Shown: positions 36,855-46,455, counted from the first letter of the stretch. The stretch is 64,000 nucleotides of DNA from Goodfellowiella coeruleoviolacea (GCF_024171785.1 NZ_JAMTCK010000003.1:124001-188000), one strand, 5' to 3'. Notes: a model not told the origin generated them from the sequence alone. Made by a program: numbers and translations.

Positions 36855-37605
36855 ATGATGATCGCGGTGACCGGCGCGTCCGGACAGCTCGGCAGGGCCA
36901 CCATCGGGCATCTTGTCGAACGGGTGGACGCGGCCCGGGTGGTGGCGGTCACCCGCACGCCGGCGCGCGCCGCCGACCTGGGGGGTGCGGACCAGGGCGG
37001 CCGACTTCGACGACCCGGACTCGATGGTGCGCGCCGGTGATCCCGTCAACCCGATGGCGCTGCTCGACGAGTACCGGGAGACCGAGCAGGTGCTGGCCGC
37101 CGAGGGCGTGCCGGTCACCGTGCTGCGCAACAACATCTACGCGGAGATGCTCGATCTGACCATGCCGCTGGCCCAGGCCGTGGCCACGGGCGTGCTCCCC
37201 GCGGTCGACCAGGGCCACGTCGGCTACGTCACCAGGGACGACTGCGCCGCCGCGGCCGCCGCCGTGTTGGCCGGGGGCGGTCACCAGGGCCAGTACCTGG
37301 ACATCACCGGACCGGCGGCGGTGGACGTCGCCGGCATCGCCGAGGCGCTGGGCCAGGCCACCGGCCGGGCCGTGCACCACCAGTCGCGGACCGAGGCGGA
37401 GGCCGAGGCCGCCCTGCGCGCACGCCTGCCGGAGCAGGTGCGCGCCGCGCCGACGGCCCTGGAGTCGGCTTTCGCGTTCTCCAGGGCCGGGCGGGCTGGC
37501 TGGTTCGACGTCACCACGCACGCGGTGGAGCGGTTGACCGGCACGCCGGCCACCTCGCTCGTCGACCACTTCGCCAGCCGGCGGGACGTGCTACTCGGGG
37601 CGTGA
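36855..37605 (+). pseudogene. NmrA-family NAD(P)-dependent oxidoreductase, frameshifted and internally deleted
   Basis: From ATG 36855 the frame gives MIAVTGASGQLGRATI, the Rossmann start of QorB-type quinone oxidoreductases. At a six-G run (about 36979-36985) the reading must shift to continue as VRTRAADFDDPDSM. Between SMVRA and GDPVNPMALLDEY about 45 residues of the family core are missing. The rest (NIYAEMLDL to VDHFASRRD) is normal in the second frame, ending 37605. The frameshift could be a sequencing error, the deletion could not. Confidence 0.75.
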
Positions 37606-39042
37606 CACGGCGTCGCCGGGGGTGCTGGCGGGATCGCCGGACCTGATCGTGCCGCCGGGGCCGACCGGGGCGCCGGGGGTGGCCGCGCTGTTGGCCGAGG
37701 TCGAGCGGTTGGTCTGGATGGGGATCTGCGGGTCGGGGGACCGGGTGGACTGGGTCAGGTCGGGGTTGGCCCGCTCGCCGCGGGGCCGGGGGAGCTTGCG
37801 GTCGGGGCGCTGGCCGGGGTGGCCGGGCCGCCGTGGTTCCGGGCGTTTGCCGGGTGGGGCTGGTCTGCCCGGTTCCACGGCGGCGTCGGATCGGGTGGTG
37901 GGTCGGACCCGGCTGAGCATCCGGCGGCCGATGAACACGAGCAGCAGTGCCGGGACGATCAGGGTCGCCGTGCGCAGGCTGATCGTGTCGGCGAGGGCGC
38001 CGAGCGCGAGGGTGGCCGAGCTGATCGCCACGCCGGAGGCCAGCGCGCACCTGGCCGCGGCCCGCGCGGTCTGGTGCGGCCAGGTGGCCAGTGCCTGGGC
38101 CAGGGTGATCGGGTACAGCAGCGCGACCCCGAGGCCGGCCAGCACCAGGCCGGCCACAGCCACCACCGCGGACAGCGCCAGCCAGAACAGCCCGAACCCG
38201 ATCAGCGCCAGGGTGGCCATGCTGATGAGCAGGCTGCGCGGGTCCGGGATGAGCCGGGTGGCCACGCCGGTCAGCACCCGGGCGACGGCCATGCCCAGCA
38301 CGAATCCCGTGGCCAGGGTGACCGCGGTGTCGGTGGCCATGCCCAGTTGGTTGTGCAGGTAGTCGCCGGCCCAGAAGATCAGGCAGAACTCCACGGCGAC
38401 GGCCAGCACCAGGTCGGTCCACCAGGTGCGGAACGCCCGGGGCATCCGCCCGACGGCGCGGGCGGCGGCCGGGGGCTGCTGGTCCAGGTGCGGTGCTGGT
38501 GCCCTGGTGCGGGCCAGCATGATCAGCAGGACGCTGACGGCCACCACGGGTGGGCCGGCGAACCCGAGCCGCCAGCCGAAGCCGAGGGCCAGTGCGGCGC
38601 CGATCACCAGTGGGGCGATCACCGAGGAGGTGCTGCTGGTGGCGTTGGCCTCGCCGATCGGAACGGCCGCCTGGTCGCGGTGTTCGGCCCGGAGGTTGGC
38701 CGGGGCCAGGTACACGATCGCGGCGGCGCCCAGGCCCATCAGCAGGGCGCCCGCGCTGCTGGGCGCCCGGTCGACCGCCAGGGCGAGGATGGTCATGCCG
38801 GTGGCCAGGGTGCCGAGGGCGACGGGCAGTGCCCGGCGGCCCAGCAGGCGGGCCACCCGGTCGCCGGCGAGGCCGATGACGATCAGGCCGATGGCGAACG
38901 TGGCCGGGTAGAGCGCCACCTCCACCCGGCTGAGGTCTCGTTCCACGCGCAACTCGGGCAGGATCGCGCCGAGCGCGGTGAACAGGTAGCCGGCGCAGCC
39001 CTGTGCGCCGTAGTTGATCAGGGTGTTCTTGCTGCGTTTCAT
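37591..39042 (-). CDS. MFS transporter
   Basis: 483 residues. About twelve hydrophobic segments cover residues 1-385, with the MFS loop GDRVARLLGRR between helices 2 and 3. The last roughly 95 residues are a Pro/Arg/Ser-rich disordered tail, unusual in length and possibly a read-on. Its 3' end overlaps the NmrA pseudogene by 15 bases, tail to tail. Substrate unknown. Confidence 0.85.
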   Translation of the reverse strand: MKRSKNTLINYGAQGCAGYLFTALGAILPELRVERDLSRVEVALYPATFAIGLIVIGLAGDRVARLLGRRALPVALGTLATGMTILALAVDRAPSSAGALLMGLGAAAIVYLAPANLRAEHRDQAAVPIGEANATSSTSSVIAPLVIGAALALGFGWRLGFAGPPVVAVSVLLIMLARTRAPAPHLDQQPPAAARAVGRMPRAFRTWWTDLVLAVAVEFCLIFWAGDYLHNQLGMATDTAVTLATGFVLGMAVARVLTGVATRLIPDPRSLLISMATLALIGFGLFWLALSAVVAVAGLVLAGLGVALLYPITLAQALATWPHQTARAAARCALASGVAISSATLALGALADTISLRTATLIVPALLLVFIGRRMLSRVRPTTRSDAAVEPGRPAPPGKRPEPRRPGHPGQRPDRKLPRPRGERANPDLTQSTRSPDPQIPIQTNRSTSANSAATPGAPVGPGGTIRSGDPASTPGDAVSRPE

Positions 39043-39351
39043 GGGGGACCTGACCTCATTGCAGCGTCAAGAGTGATGTTGAACACGTCTGAGTCGTACC
39101 CGAGTCGGTCGAAGTTGGCGAGATGCAAGAACTCTTTGTGGGTACTTTTCCGCCCTAAAACAACCTGAGTAGGTGACTAGTCCACCAACAGGCCGCCACC
39201 CCGCCCACACCCGCGCGCCGGGGCGGCGAGCAGCGGCCGTTCGGGGCTTGCCCGGGCCGCCAGCGCCGGAAGATGATCGGAGCCCGCCAGCGGATGGCCG
39301 GTCAGCTCGCCGGCGGCATCGGGTGACGACGCGGGGGGCGCGGAGGACGAC
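39043..39351. other. Divergent promoter region, no gene seen
   Basis: Separates the MFS gene (-) and histidine kinase gene (+). The first 130 bases next to the MFS gene are AT-richer and probably hold its promoter; GGAGG at 39341-39345 is the kinase RBS. Confidence 0.6.
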
Positions 39352-40479
39352 GTGACTGGCGCGGCACAGCGGTGGTTGTGGCTGCTGGCGTTCCGCTACG
39401 CCGGCATCGGCCGCACCGTGATCGCCGCACTGGCCGGCGCGCTGGGCATCGTGGTGGCACCGCGGTCGTGGCTCGCGGTCGCGGTGGTCGGCGCGGTGGT
39501 GTGCTGGAGCGCCGGCTACACCTGGCTGCTCGCCAGGGGCCGCCAGCCCGGCTGGCTGGTGCCGTTCGACGCGCTGGTCGTCGCCGGCGCCTGCCTGACC
39601 CAGCGGTGGACCGTGCCGGCGGACGCGCTCGCCACCAACCAGGGCTGGGTGCTGGCCCTGGCCTCGATCACCGTGGTGGCCTGCCAGTGGCACACCGATG
39701 GGTGGCGCGGTGCCGGGGTGGTGGTCGCGGTGGACGCCGCCTACCTGGGCGGGGTGCTGCTCGCCGCGCCCGAGCGGCTGGCCGGTCCACTGGAGATGGT
39801 CGTCTGGTTGCCGGTGGAGGCCGTGCTGGGCCGGCTGCTGTGGCGGCTGGTGCGGCGCGGCGGGCAACGCGCCGACGAACTGGCCGCGCGCGCCGAGGCC
39901 ACCCGCCGGGCCGAGGCCGTTGCCGAGGCGGTGCGCGCCGACGAGCGGGCCCACGCCGCGACCCTGCACGACACCGCGGCCAGCACCCTGCTGATGGTGG
40001 GGCTGGGCCAGGTCGGCCCGGCCGACACCTGGCTGCGCGACCAGGCCCGGCGGGACCTGGACTCGCTGGGCGAGTGGTCCACCCCGCCCGGCCGGGACCA
40101 GGACGTGGTGCCCGGACTGCGCGAGGTGATCCAGGCCAGCCGGGTCGCGGTCACCCCGGAGCTGCCGGCCGAGCTGACCGTGCCGGCCCGGGTCGCGGCG
40201 GCGCTGTGCGGCGCGGTCGGGGAGGCGCTGACCAACGTCGGCAGGCACGCGGGCGTGTCCACCGCGACCGTCACGGCCGGCGTGGTGGCCGGCCGGGTGG
40301 TGGTCGAGGTGGCCGACCAGGGGCGGGGATTCACCCCGGACGAGGTGTCGGCCGGCCACTACGGCGTGTCCCGGTCCATCCGGGCGCGGATGGCCGGCGT
40401 GGGCGGGCGCGCCGAACTGACCTCCGCGCCCGGTCGCGGCACGACCGTGCGGCTGGCGTGGCCAGGGGAGACGGCATGA
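39352..40479 (+). CDS. Sensor histidine kinase, NarL-type
   Basis: 375 residues from GTG with GGAGG upstream. Four to six membrane segments cover residues 10-160. A HisKA_3-like dimerisation segment carries LHDTAAS with the phosphoacceptor His near residue 204. The HATPase domain has N-box GEALTNVGRHAG and G-box ADQGRGF and GRGTTV. It overlaps the next gene by four bases (ATGA) and works with the LuxR-type response regulator two genes on. Confidence 0.9.
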   Translation: MTGAAQRWLWLLAFRYAGIGRTVIAALAGALGIVVAPRSWLAVAVVGAVVCWSAGYTWLLARGRQPGWLVPFDALVVAGACLTQRWTVPADALATNQGWVLALASITVVACQWHTDGWRGAGVVVAVDAAYLGGVLLAAPERLAGPLEMVVWLPVEAVLGRLLWRLVRRGGQRADELAARAEATRRAEAVAEAVRADERAHAATLHDTAASTLLMVGLGQVGPADTWLRDQARRDLDSLGEWSTPPGRDQDVVPGLREVIQASRVAVTPELPAELTVPARVAAALCGAVGEALTNVGRHAGVSTATVTAGVVAGRVVVEVADQGRGFTPDEVSAGHYGVSRSIRARMAGVGGRAELTSAPGRGTTVRLAWPGETA

Positions 40480-41642
40480 GTGACCACCTCGCGCGGTTCA
40501 CCGTCAGCTTCCTGCGCAGCCTGCGGATCGCGGTGCTCACCGTGGTGGCCGTCATCCTGTTCTTCCTGGTGCTGCCCAACCTGCTGGCCCGGGTGAGCGC
40601 CCAGCCGGGGCCGGCCGTCCAGCTCGGCGGGTACCTGCTGCTGGTGGCGGCCCTGGTCGCGGACGCCGTGCTGGTGGCGCGCGACCGGTCCTGGGGCCGG
40701 TGGCGCTGGCCGGTGCTGCTCACCCTGCTCGCCGCGTACCTGGGGTTCACCCTGCTGCTGCCGCCCGGCGCGGTGTTCACCATCGACAACTGGTTCTTCA
40801 GCGCGATCGGCTGGTTCGGCGTGCTGGTGCTGTTCGACCGGCCGCTGGTGTCGGTGGTGGCGTTCGTGGCCGGTTGCCTCGCGGTGACCGCCGTGCCGGT
40901 CGTGCTGCTCGGCCCCGCCGACCGGCCGGCACTGGTGGGCCTGGGCATCACCGCCGTGTCGGTCGGCGGCTTCCAGGTGCTGACCGCCACCGCGGCCGGC
41001 GCGCTGCGCCGGATCGCCGGTGCGGCCGCCTCGGACGCGGCCACCGCCGAGCGGGCCCGCACCCGGCGGGAGGTGGCCAGGCAGGTGCACCTGGACCGGC
41101 GGCGCCGCTACCACGAGATCGCGGACACGGCCCGCCCGCTGCTGGCCGGCCTGGCCGACGGCACGCTCGACCCGGCCGACGAGACCGTGGTCCGGCGGTG
41201 CGCGATCGAGGCCGCCCGGATGCGCCGGCTGTTCGCGGAGAGCGACGACATCGGCGACAGGCTGCTCAACGAGCTGCGCGCGTGCGTGGCCGTGGCGGAG
41301 CGCAGGGGAGTCCTGGTCAACCTGATCGTGCAGGGCGGCTGGCCGGAGCTGCCGCGCGAGGTGCGGCGGGCGCTGACCGACGCGCCCATGCACGTGTTGA
41401 GCACGGCCGTGGGCGCGGCGCGGGTCACCGTGGTCGGCAGCACCGAGGTGGATCAGCGGGGGAACGCCGTGCGCACCGTCGCGGTCAGCGTGCTCGCCGA
41501 CCAGCCGGGCACCCCGGCGGTCAGCGGCGTCGAACCGACCGAAACCAGCGGGGTGCGCACCACGTCCATCCTTGACGGAACCCGGGTGTGGGTGGAGGCG
41601 ACATGGCGAGCGGACCGCGGATCACCGGGCGCAGTCCGGTGA
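40476..41642 (+). CDS. Membrane sensor-like protein with degenerate kinase region
   Basis: 388 residues. Five or six membrane segments in residues 15-170, a coiled helical segment with REVARQVHLDRRRRYHEIADTA, then a domain with ALTDAPMHVLSTAVGAARVTVVG that looks like an ATPase domain stripped of its N, G1 and G2 boxes; no phosphoacceptor box is seen. It lies between the histidine kinase and the response regulator with overlaps on both sides, so it may be an accessory sensor. Function inferred from context. Confidence 0.75.
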   Translation: MSDHLARFTVSFLRSLRIAVLTVVAVILFFLVLPNLLARVSAQPGPAVQLGGYLLLVAALVADAVLVARDRSWGRWRWPVLLTLLAAYLGFTLLLPPGAVFTIDNWFFSAIGWFGVLVLFDRPLVSVVAFVAGCLAVTAVPVVLLGPADRPALVGLGITAVSVGGFQVLTATAAGALRRIAGAAASDAATAERARTRREVARQVHLDRRRRYHEIADTARPLLAGLADGTLDPADETVVRRCAIEAARMRRLFAESDDIGDRLLNELRACVAVAERRGVLVNLIVQGGWPELPREVRRALTDAPMHVLSTAVGAARVTVVGSTEVDQRGNAVRTVAVSVLADQPGTPAVSGVEPTETSGVRTTSILDGTRVWVEATWRADRGSPGAVR

Positions 41643-42301
41643 GAGCTGAGTCATCACGGATCACGGCGGTGATCCTCGACGACCACCCGGCGATCGTCGC
41701 CGGGGTGCGGGCCTGGTGCGGCCAGGCCGATCCGCCGATCGAGCTGGTCGACGCCGGCGACCAGATCAGTCGCTTGTGGACGGAGCCGGGCGCGTCCGCG
41801 GACGTGGTCGTGTTCGACCTGCACCTGGGGCGCCAGCCGCTGTTCCGGGAGCTGGCGCGGCTGGTGGACGCCGGCCGGCAGGTCGTCGTGTACTCGCAGC
41901 GCGCGGACGGGCCCACCGCGCGGGAGTGCGTCCGGCTCGGCGCGTTCACCTACCTCACCAAGGCCGAGGGCCACCAGCACCTGGTGCCGGCCATCCAGGC
42001 GGCGGCCCGGAACGTGCCCTACACCCCGCCCGCGCTGTCCGGCGCGTTCTACGCGGACGACGGCCCGGACCGGCCCGCGCTGAGCAACGCCGAGCGGGAA
42101 ACCCTGCGCGCCTGGTTCGAGAGCGACTCCAAGCGCCTGGCCGCGCACAAGCTGCACCTGTCGGTGAAGACCGTGGAGACCTACATCGAGCGGGTGCGCA
42201 TCAAGTACGCCAACGCCGGCCGCCCCGCCCGCACCAAGGCCGCCCTGCTGGAACGCGCCATCCAGGACGGCCTGGTGCACCCGGACGAGCTGGCCGGCTG
42301 A
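41603..42301 (+). CDS. NarL/LuxR family response regulator
   Basis: 232 residues from ATG with GGAGG at 41594-41598; GTG 41639, which overlaps the previous stop as GTGA, is an alternative start. Receiver residues: acidic DD of VILDDHP, phosphoacceptor Asp in VVVFDLHLG, Lys in YLTKAEG. The C-terminal helix-turn-helix is recognisable (HLSVKTVETYIERVRIKY). Partner of the histidine kinase at 39352. Confidence 0.9.
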   Translation: MASGPRITGRSPVRAESSRITAVILDDHPAIVAGVRAWCGQADPPIELVDAGDQISRLWTEPGASADVVVFDLHLGRQPLFRELARLVDAGRQVVVYSQRADGPTARECVRLGAFTYLTKAEGHQHLVPAIQAAARNVPYTPPALSGAFYADDGPDRPALSNAERETLRAWFESDSKRLAAHKLHLSVKTVETYIERVRIKYANAGRPARTKAALLERAIQDGLVHPDELAG

Positions 42302-42322
42302 CCGGCGCCGGCGGCCGTCCGG

Positions 42323-42865
42323 TCACCGGCGGCGGCGCAGGATCGGGCCGTCGTCGTAGCCGCCCTCGTCGTGGATTCCGCTGTCGTGGCTGCTGCCGTG
42401 GGCGCCGCGGGTGGCCGCGTCCAGCACCGGGGCCCGACGCACCGGCGGCCCCGACCGGGCCGCGGCCTGCCAGGCCGGCAGTGCTGGCTGCCCCGGCTGC
42501 CCCGGCTGCCCGGGTTGCGCCGGTGGGGGCGTGAGCGGGGGCGGCGGTGGTTCGGGCTGCCGGGTGAACCGCACGGCCGCGCTGTCCTCCCCGGCCAGCG
42601 CGGCCAGCACGGCGGGCAGCTGCTCGGTGGCCCTGTTGTGCGCGAACCGGGCGGTGGCCAGCACCGCCGCGGCCAGCGCCTGCCGCGGCATGCGCTCGGC
42701 GGCGTGGCCGAACTCGATGTCGCGCAGTGCCCCGCTGGCGTCCACGGTCACCGTGACCGCGCCGTCCGGGGTGCTGGCCGTGCCGGCCAGCGCCCTGATC
42801 TTCGCCCGGATCTCCTCCGCCCTGGCCACCAGGTCGCCGGTGGCCGGCGGGATCGGACTGGTCAT
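42323..42865 (-). CDS. YbaB/EbfC-like protein
   Basis: 180 residues from ATG with GGAGG upstream. Residues about 15-95 have the YbaB fold pattern (ARAEEIRAKIRAL, VTVTVDASGALRDIEFG). A Pro/Gln-rich tail ends in basic RRRR. Such proteins often sit beside WXG-type/ESX cargo loci in actinomycetes, as here with the DUF1023 hydrolase upstream in the same operon. Confidence 0.78.
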   Translation of the reverse strand: MTSPIPPATGDLVARAEEIRAKIRALAGTASTPDGAVTVTVDASGALRDIEFGHAAERMPRQALAAAVLATARFAHNRATEQLPAVLAALAGEDSAAVRFTRQPEPPPPPLTPPPAQPGQPGQPGQPALPAWQAAARSGPPVRRAPVLDAATRGAHGSSHDSGIHDEGGYDDGPILRRRR

Positions 42866-42922
42866 CGTGTTTCCTCCGCTCGGGGCGGACCGCCAGGACC
42901 ACGTCCCGTCGGTCACCGGCCG

Positions 42923-44722
42923 CTACCAGGTGCGGCGCGTGACCGCCTGGTAGTCGCCGGCGATGATCGCGCCCATGTTGGCCATGGCGGCCGAGTTCGG
43001 GTCCCAGTAGTAGTTGTGCGCCTCGACCGGGTTGCCCGGCCCTGGGCCGCTGTCGAACACGGTGGCGCCGAAGTCCTGGTTGTCCGGGTTGTTGTTGTGG
43101 CCGATGACCGTGGTCCTGATCATGTCCCACTGCGTGGTGGACGCCCACACGTGCGGGTGGCCCGGGTCGCGCGCGGGGTCGCCGGGTGGCACGTGCAGGT
43201 CGGCCGCCTTGCCCACGTCCATGCCGGGGCTGCCGATCGCCACGATGTCGTCGACGAACGGCACCCCGCCGGCACCGCGGGCCGCGTTGCCCACCACCAC
43301 CGACCCGTAGCTGTGTCCGATGAGGACGTTGTGGGCGTCGCTGCCGGGGTTGCGGGTGGCCTGCAACCCCTGCTCGAACTGGTTCAGCTTGGGCGCGCCC
43401 TGCTCCGCCGAGCCGGACGTGGCGGCGTCGACGCTGGCCGCCGAGTCGGGCGCGTCGTAGTTGTCCCACCAGATGACCGCTGTCGGGCCGGCGCCCTTGG
43501 CGGCGGCGGCCTTGAGGAAGTTCTCCGAGTAGTTCATGGAGAAGGTGGCGTTGCCCTCGTCCAGTTTGGAGGTGACGCCGGGAACGACGGTCGCCACGTT
43601 CTGCGCGGCGTCCGGGTTGTTGCTGGCCACGATCATGTGGCCGGTGCCGGCGGTGTCGATCTGGAGCAGGAACTTCGGGGCGTTGGTCGTGCGGAAGTCG
43701 GCGGCCGTCTGCGGGATGTCCGTGGTGGGGAAGCCGTCCGCGTACCCGGGCCCGCCGTTGGCCGGCCCCAGGTTCTGCCGCAACCGCTCCATCCCGGCGG
43801 TTTTCGTCTCCAGGTCCTCGACCTGCCGCAGCCACTGCTGTTGGCGCGCCTGGAACGACGCGGGTGGCTCGCCGAAGAACGGTGTCGGCTGGTTCTTCCT
43901 GAGGTCGTCGAGGTCCTGCCTGGTCCGCTGGATCAGGGTGGCCAGGTTGCGGCGGTTGGCGTAGTCCCGGACGGCCGAGGGAATGCCGTCGGTCGAGCCG
44001 ACGTAGCCGGGGAACTTCTGCGCGTACTCCTTCTTCCGCTCCTGGGGCAGGCCGTCCCACCACTGCTTGACCCCGGCCGGGTCGGCGCCGGCCGGTGCGT
44101 CCGGCGGGACGGCGTTCCTGGCCACCTGCGCGGCGGTGCGGCCGAGGCCGGCCGCGGCCGGTGCGGTCGAGGCGGGGTGCGTGGCGGCGGTGTCGCGGGC
44201 GCTGGCCGGGCCGCCGCCGGTGGGTGCCAGCGCGTCCAGTGCGGCGGCGGCGCGCTGGTCGGCGTCGTTGGCCGACCGGACCGCGCCGGTGATCTCCCGG
44301 CTGAGCAGTTCGGCCGAGGCCATCACCACCGGCAGGTCGGCGGTGTTGCCGGTGATCCGGGTGGGGTCGATGGTCACCGCGCCGCCGGGGCCCACCACCA
44401 GGCCCAGCGCGCCCGCCTGCTGGCGGGCCTGGGTGAGCCGGGCCTGCGCGCCGGCCACGTCCTGGGCGGCCTGGCGCAGGGTGGCCGACACCTGGCGCAG
44501 CGGTTGCTCGTGCCCGGCCAGGCCCTGGGTGAGCTGGCTGATGTGGGTGCGGGCGGCGGCGCTGGCCTGCCCGGTCCACGCGTCCGGGGGCAGGCCGGCG
44601 TCCACCTGGGACCGCCACTGGTCGTGGTGCCCGGCCAGGGTGGTGGCCAACCGCTCCCACTGGTCGGCCAGTCCGGTGAACACCGCCGGCTGGGCGTTCA
44701 CCACGTCGTCGTATCCGAGCAC
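42923..44722 (-). CDS. DUF1023 alpha/beta hydrolase with WXG-like N-terminus
   Basis: 599 residues from GTG. The N-terminal 180 residues are helical with a WTGQA motif typical of WXG-type ESX substrates. The C-terminal DUF1023 domain has the nucleophile motif GHSYGS and a late WDMIRTTVIGHNNN region. Follows the WXG-like gene by six bases. Probably exported by an ESX system elsewhere; substrate unknown. Confidence 0.88.
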   Translation of the reverse strand: MLGYDDVVNAQPAVFTGLADQWERLATTLAGHHDQWRSQVDAGLPPDAWTGQASAAARTHISQLTQGLAGHEQPLRQVSATLRQAAQDVAGAQARLTQARQQAGALGLVVGPGGAVTIDPTRITGNTADLPVVMASAELLSREITGAVRSANDADQRAAAALDALAPTGGGPASARDTAATHPASTAPAAAGLGRTAAQVARNAVPPDAPAGADPAGVKQWWDGLPQERKKEYAQKFPGYVGSTDGIPSAVRDYANRRNLATLIQRTRQDLDDLRKNQPTPFFGEPPASFQARQQQWLRQVEDLETKTAGMERLRQNLGPANGGPGYADGFPTTDIPQTAADFRTTNAPKFLLQIDTAGTGHMIVASNNPDAAQNVATVVPGVTSKLDEGNATFSMNYSENFLKAAAAKGAGPTAVIWWDNYDAPDSAASVDAATSGSAEQGAPKLNQFEQGLQATRNPGSDAHNVLIGHSYGSVVVGNAARGAGGVPFVDDIVAIGSPGMDVGKAADLHVPPGDPARDPGHPHVWASTTQWDMIRTTVIGHNNNPDNQDFGATVFDSGPGPGNPVEAHNYYWDPNSAAMANMGAIIAGDYQAVTRRTW

Positions 44723-44728
44723 GTCCGC

Positions 44729-45364
44729 TCACCCCTGCCCGTTCTGGCTGCGGATTGCCTTGAACCGCAAGCCATTTCCACTGTCCACATCGGAGTAGTG
44801 CGCGACCGTCTCGGCGAGCCCGCCGCCCACGGCGCGCACCCGCCGCGCGGTGTCGCCGAGGTGCCGTTCCCACGCCCCCGTGCAGCGCTCCAGCGCGCCG
44901 CCGAGCGCCCAGCCCGCGTGCTGGCCGGACGCGGTGAGCGAGCCGGCGAACCGGCTCACGGTGTCCGCGATGTCGTCACCGATCCGGGTGGCGTGCCCGC
45001 TGACCGCCCGCAGCTGGCCAGGGTCTACGTGGAAACCGGTGCCGGAGCCAGCACCAGCGCCGCCGGGCGCGGCCGGCTGGCGGACGGGTGGCGGGCCGTC
45101 CACGGGCAGCCGGCCGGTGATGGTGATCGGTGGGACCAGCTCGTCCGAGCCGGGGGAGATCGGCCGGATGTCGCCCGGCGGGTCGGTGGTGATCGGGAAC
45201 CGGTCGGTCGGCGCCGGTCTGATCTCGTGGGGTGGCCGCAGGATCGGGAGTTCGTCGTCCGGGGCGGGCAGCGGGTGGCGGGGCGGGCCGATGACCCGGC
45301 CGGTGCGCTGGTCGATGGTGGCGTGCGCGCGCACGGTGTCGGCCGGGTCCACTGGTGTCGTCAT
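44729..45364 (-). CDS. WXG100-like protein with proline-rich N-terminus
   Basis: 211 residues from ATG 45364 (ATG 45376 is an alternative; neither has a strong RBS). The first 110 residues are Pro-rich. The last 100 form a helical ESX/excreted-virulence-like region (DPGQLRAVSGHATRIGDDIADTVSRF, GWALGGALERCTGAWERHL). First gene of the three-gene unit with the DUF1023 hydrolase and YbaB-like protein. Confidence 0.75.
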   Translation of the reverse strand: MTTPVDPADTVRAHATIDQRTGRVIGPPRHPLPAPDDELPILRPPHEIRPAPTDRFPITTDPPGDIRPISPGSDELVPPITITGRLPVDGPPPVRQPAAPGGAGAGSGTGFHVDPGQLRAVSGHATRIGDDIADTVSRFAGSLTASGQHAGWALGGALERCTGAWERHLGDTARRVRAVGGGLAETVAHYSDVDSGNGLRFKAIRSQNGQG

Positions 45365-45446
45365 GCCGTGCAGCATCGCGGAATCCGGTCGCGAGGTGTG
45401 TCAGGTGAACAGCCCACACCGCGCGAACACCCAGGCCGAAACCCGC

Positions 45447-46454
45447 TCAGAGCACGAAACCCGTGGGGAACGGGTCGGTCGGGTCGAGCAGGTACTGGCC
45501 CATGCCGGTGATCCACGCCCGGCCCGTCACCGTCGGCACCACGGCCGGCCGGTCGCCCACGGTGGTGGCCTCGACCAGCCGGCCGGTGAACCGGGTGCCG
45601 ATGAACGACTCGTTGACGAAGTCCTCGCCCAGGGCGAGTTCGCCGCGCGTGTGCAGGGCGGCCATCCGCGCGCACGTGCCGGTGCCGCACGGCGACCGGT
45701 CGAACCAGCCGGGGTGGATGGTCATGGCGTTGCGCGAGTGGCTGCCGGTTTCCCGAGTGCCCGGCGCGGTGAACTGCACGTGCTTGCAGCCGGCGATGTC
45801 CGGGTCGGTCGCGTGCACCGGCCGGCGCCGCGCGTTGATGGCGTCCATGATGGACAGACCGGCGGCGAGGATGCGGTCCTTCTCCCTGCGGTCGAAGGGA
45901 ATGCCCAACTGGTCCAGCGGCAGGATCGCGTAGAAGTTGCCGCCGAAGGCCATGTCGTAGCGCACCTCGCCCAGGCCGGGCACGTCCACCACCGCGTCCA
46001 ACTCGTCGGTGTAGGCCGGCACGTTCTGGATGGTCACGTGCTTGGCGTGCCCGTCGGCCACGGCCACCTCGGCCACCACCAGCCCGGCCGGCGTGTCCAG
46101 CCGCACCCGGGTGACCGGCTCGACCACCTCGACCATGCCGGTCTCCACCAGCACCGTGGCCACGCCGATGGTGCCGTGCCCGCACATCGGCAGGCAGCCG
46201 GACACCTCGATGTAGAGCACGCCCCAGTCCGCGTCCGGCCGGGTCGGCGGCTGCAGGATCGCGCCGCTCATGGCCGAGTGCCCGCGCGGCTCGTTCATCA
46301 GCAGGTGCCTGAGGTGGTCCAGGTGCGCCATGAAGTGCGTGCGCCGCTGCGCCATGGTCGCGCCGGGGATCACCCCGACCCCACCGGTGACCACCCGGGT
46401 GGGCATGCCCTCGGTGTGCGAGTCGACCGCGCTGAAGTACCTGCTGGCGCGCAT
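45447..46454 (-). CDS. 4-hydroxyproline 2-epimerase (proline racemase family)
   Basis: 335 residues. Both catalytic Cys of the racemase/epimerase branch are present: Cys91 in MCGHG and Cys256 in SPCGTGT, rather than the Thr of dehydratases. Converts trans-4-hydroxy-L-proline to cis-4-hydroxy-D-proline. It starts one base after the DHDPS-family gene and is the last gene of the hydroxyproline operon. Confidence 0.9.
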   Translation of the reverse strand: MRASRYFSAVDSHTEGMPTRVVTGGVGVIPGATMAQRRTHFMAHLDHLRHLLMNEPRGHSAMSGAILQPPTRPDADWGVLYIEVSGCLPMCGHGTIGVATVLVETGMVEVVEPVTRVRLDTPAGLVVAEVAVADGHAKHVTIQNVPAYTDELDAVVDVPGLGEVRYDMAFGGNFYAILPLDQLGIPFDRREKDRILAAGLSIMDAINARRRPVHATDPDIAGCKHVQFTAPGTRETGSHSRNAMTIHPGWFDRSPCGTGTCARMAALHTRGELALGEDFVNESFIGTRFTGRLVEATTVGDRPAVVPTVTGRAWITGMGQYLLDPTDPFPTGFVL

Positions 46455-46455
46455 G

